Positions 17,970 to 18,197 of a DNA stretch of 18,197 bases are shown piece by piece (within the stretch, counting starts at the first letter, position 1; each line of letters begins with the position of its first letter). The notes under the pieces are model-generated. The model saw only the letters and a list, made by a program, of their open reading frames with translations. It searched no databases and was not told the DNA's origin. Made by a program: the position numbers and the translations under genes. The DNA is from Acidobacteriota bacterium. GTDB lineage: Bacteria > Acidobacteriota > Vicinamibacteria > Vicinamibacterales > SCN-69-37. The stretch spans positions 1 to 18,197 of the forward strand of contig JANLHE010000481.1 of assembly GCA_024653875.1 (NCBI GenBank). Direction: 5' to 3'.

Positions 17970-18197
17970 GCGCTCACCGCCATCGGCCGCAAGGTCGGAC
18001 AGGTAATGTGCTGCCTTACGATGTCCGCGCAGCGAGCGCGCATCTGCGCGCGAGCGGCGTCGGCGGCGGCGTAGGCGGCGGCGGCGTCGGCGGCGGCGGC
18101 GGCGTAAGCGGAGGCGGGGGCGGCGGCGTCGGCGGCGGCGGCGGCGTAAGCGGAGGCGGGGGAGGCGGCGGCGGCGTAGGCGTCGGCGGCGTCGGCG
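17966..18197 (-). CDS. C-terminal part of an Ala-rich repeat protein (partial)
   Basis: Open at the window edge; 76 residues are visible. The first 48 or so are almost entirely Ala with regularly spaced Asp, Tyr, Ser and Pro (units such as AYAAAAADAA), then a normal ending, ARAQMRARCADIVRQHITCP and a short tail. Ala/Asp/Tyr-repeat segments before a CADIVRxH ending occur in phage early proteins of unknown function. The repeats are expected to form a long helix. Confidence 0.7.
   Translation of the reverse strand, partial: ADAADAYAAAASPASAYAAAAADAAAPASAYAAAAADAAAAYAAADAARAQMRARCADIVRQHITCPTLRPMAVSA
18081..18164. repeat. 42-bp tandem repeat in the Ala-rich coding region
   Basis: Two 42-bp units (18081-18122 and 18123-18164) are identical over their first 40 bp and encode 14 residues each (PASAYAAAAADAA plus one). 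They lie in a longer run of GGC-type triplets. Slippage-prone repeats like this tend to change in number. Confidence 0.75.

Noticed and set aside
18059..18197. CRISPR-like repeats
   Set aside because: The units are contiguous, in frame and encode Ala-rich peptide; there are no unique spacers.

Overview
This is a GC-rich window with essentially every credible gene on the minus strand, packed into one continuous right-to-left array. Stops and starts overlap by 1-4 nt (ATGA, GTGA, TTGA, TGATG, TAGTG) or abut (TAGATG, TGAATG) at most junctions. The gene content is that of a tailed bacteriophage or prophage early/accessory region: a RecT/Bet annealing protein, a YqaJ exonuclease, a NinB-like recombination protein, a small ssDNA-binding-like protein, two HNH endonucleases, a replication initiator-like protein, a VRR-NUC nuclease and many small Cys-rich proteins. 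No rRNA, tRNA, integrase, repressor, terminase or virion gene was seen, so lifestyle and host cannot be decided. Strong GGAGG-type ribosome binding sites indicate a bacterial host.

Read in the direction of transcription: 18197-16944 holds an Ala-rich repeat protein (open at the edge), two tiny membrane peptides and two unknown early proteins. 16947-14827 is the recombination block (RecT, YqaJ exonuclease, SSB-like protein with an acidic IPF tail, NinB-like). 14830-13445 has two HNH endonucleases and small zinc-binding proteins. 13448-11232 has an exported Ig/FnIII-like protein, a coiled-coil protein, a signal-anchored peptide and a winged-helix regulator, with a terminator-like hairpin at 11860-11887. 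11211-11085 is a highly foldable element that carries a good sigma70-type promoter firing rightwards, antisense to the operon and just upstream of the replication gene, the same geometry as lambda pO/OOP. 11038-9585 holds replication-type genes. 9588-4855 is a run of small zinc-ribbon, ASCH, VRR-NUC and membrane proteins, ending in a stand-alone NrdR-like zinc ribbon.

4844-50 is a five-enzyme sugar cassette: an NAD-dependent 4,6-dehydratase-type SDR, a Gfo/Idh/MocA oxidoreductase, a class III (GSA-aminomutase-like) aminotransferase, a GNAT acetyltransferase, an unknown 134-aa protein and a short NeuB-like synthase. All are translationally coupled from 3855 down. The set implies synthesis of an acylated amino sugar or nonulosonate-like sugar, perhaps to decorate the virion or alter the host surface. 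Substrate and product cannot be read from sequence. A further gene begins at 50 and leaves the window.

The most interesting items are the sugar cassette with its truncated NeuB and embedded unknown gene, the antisense promoter plus structured element next to the replication gene, and near-identical gene-junction sequences (stop, RBS, start) reused between unrelated genes kilobases apart.
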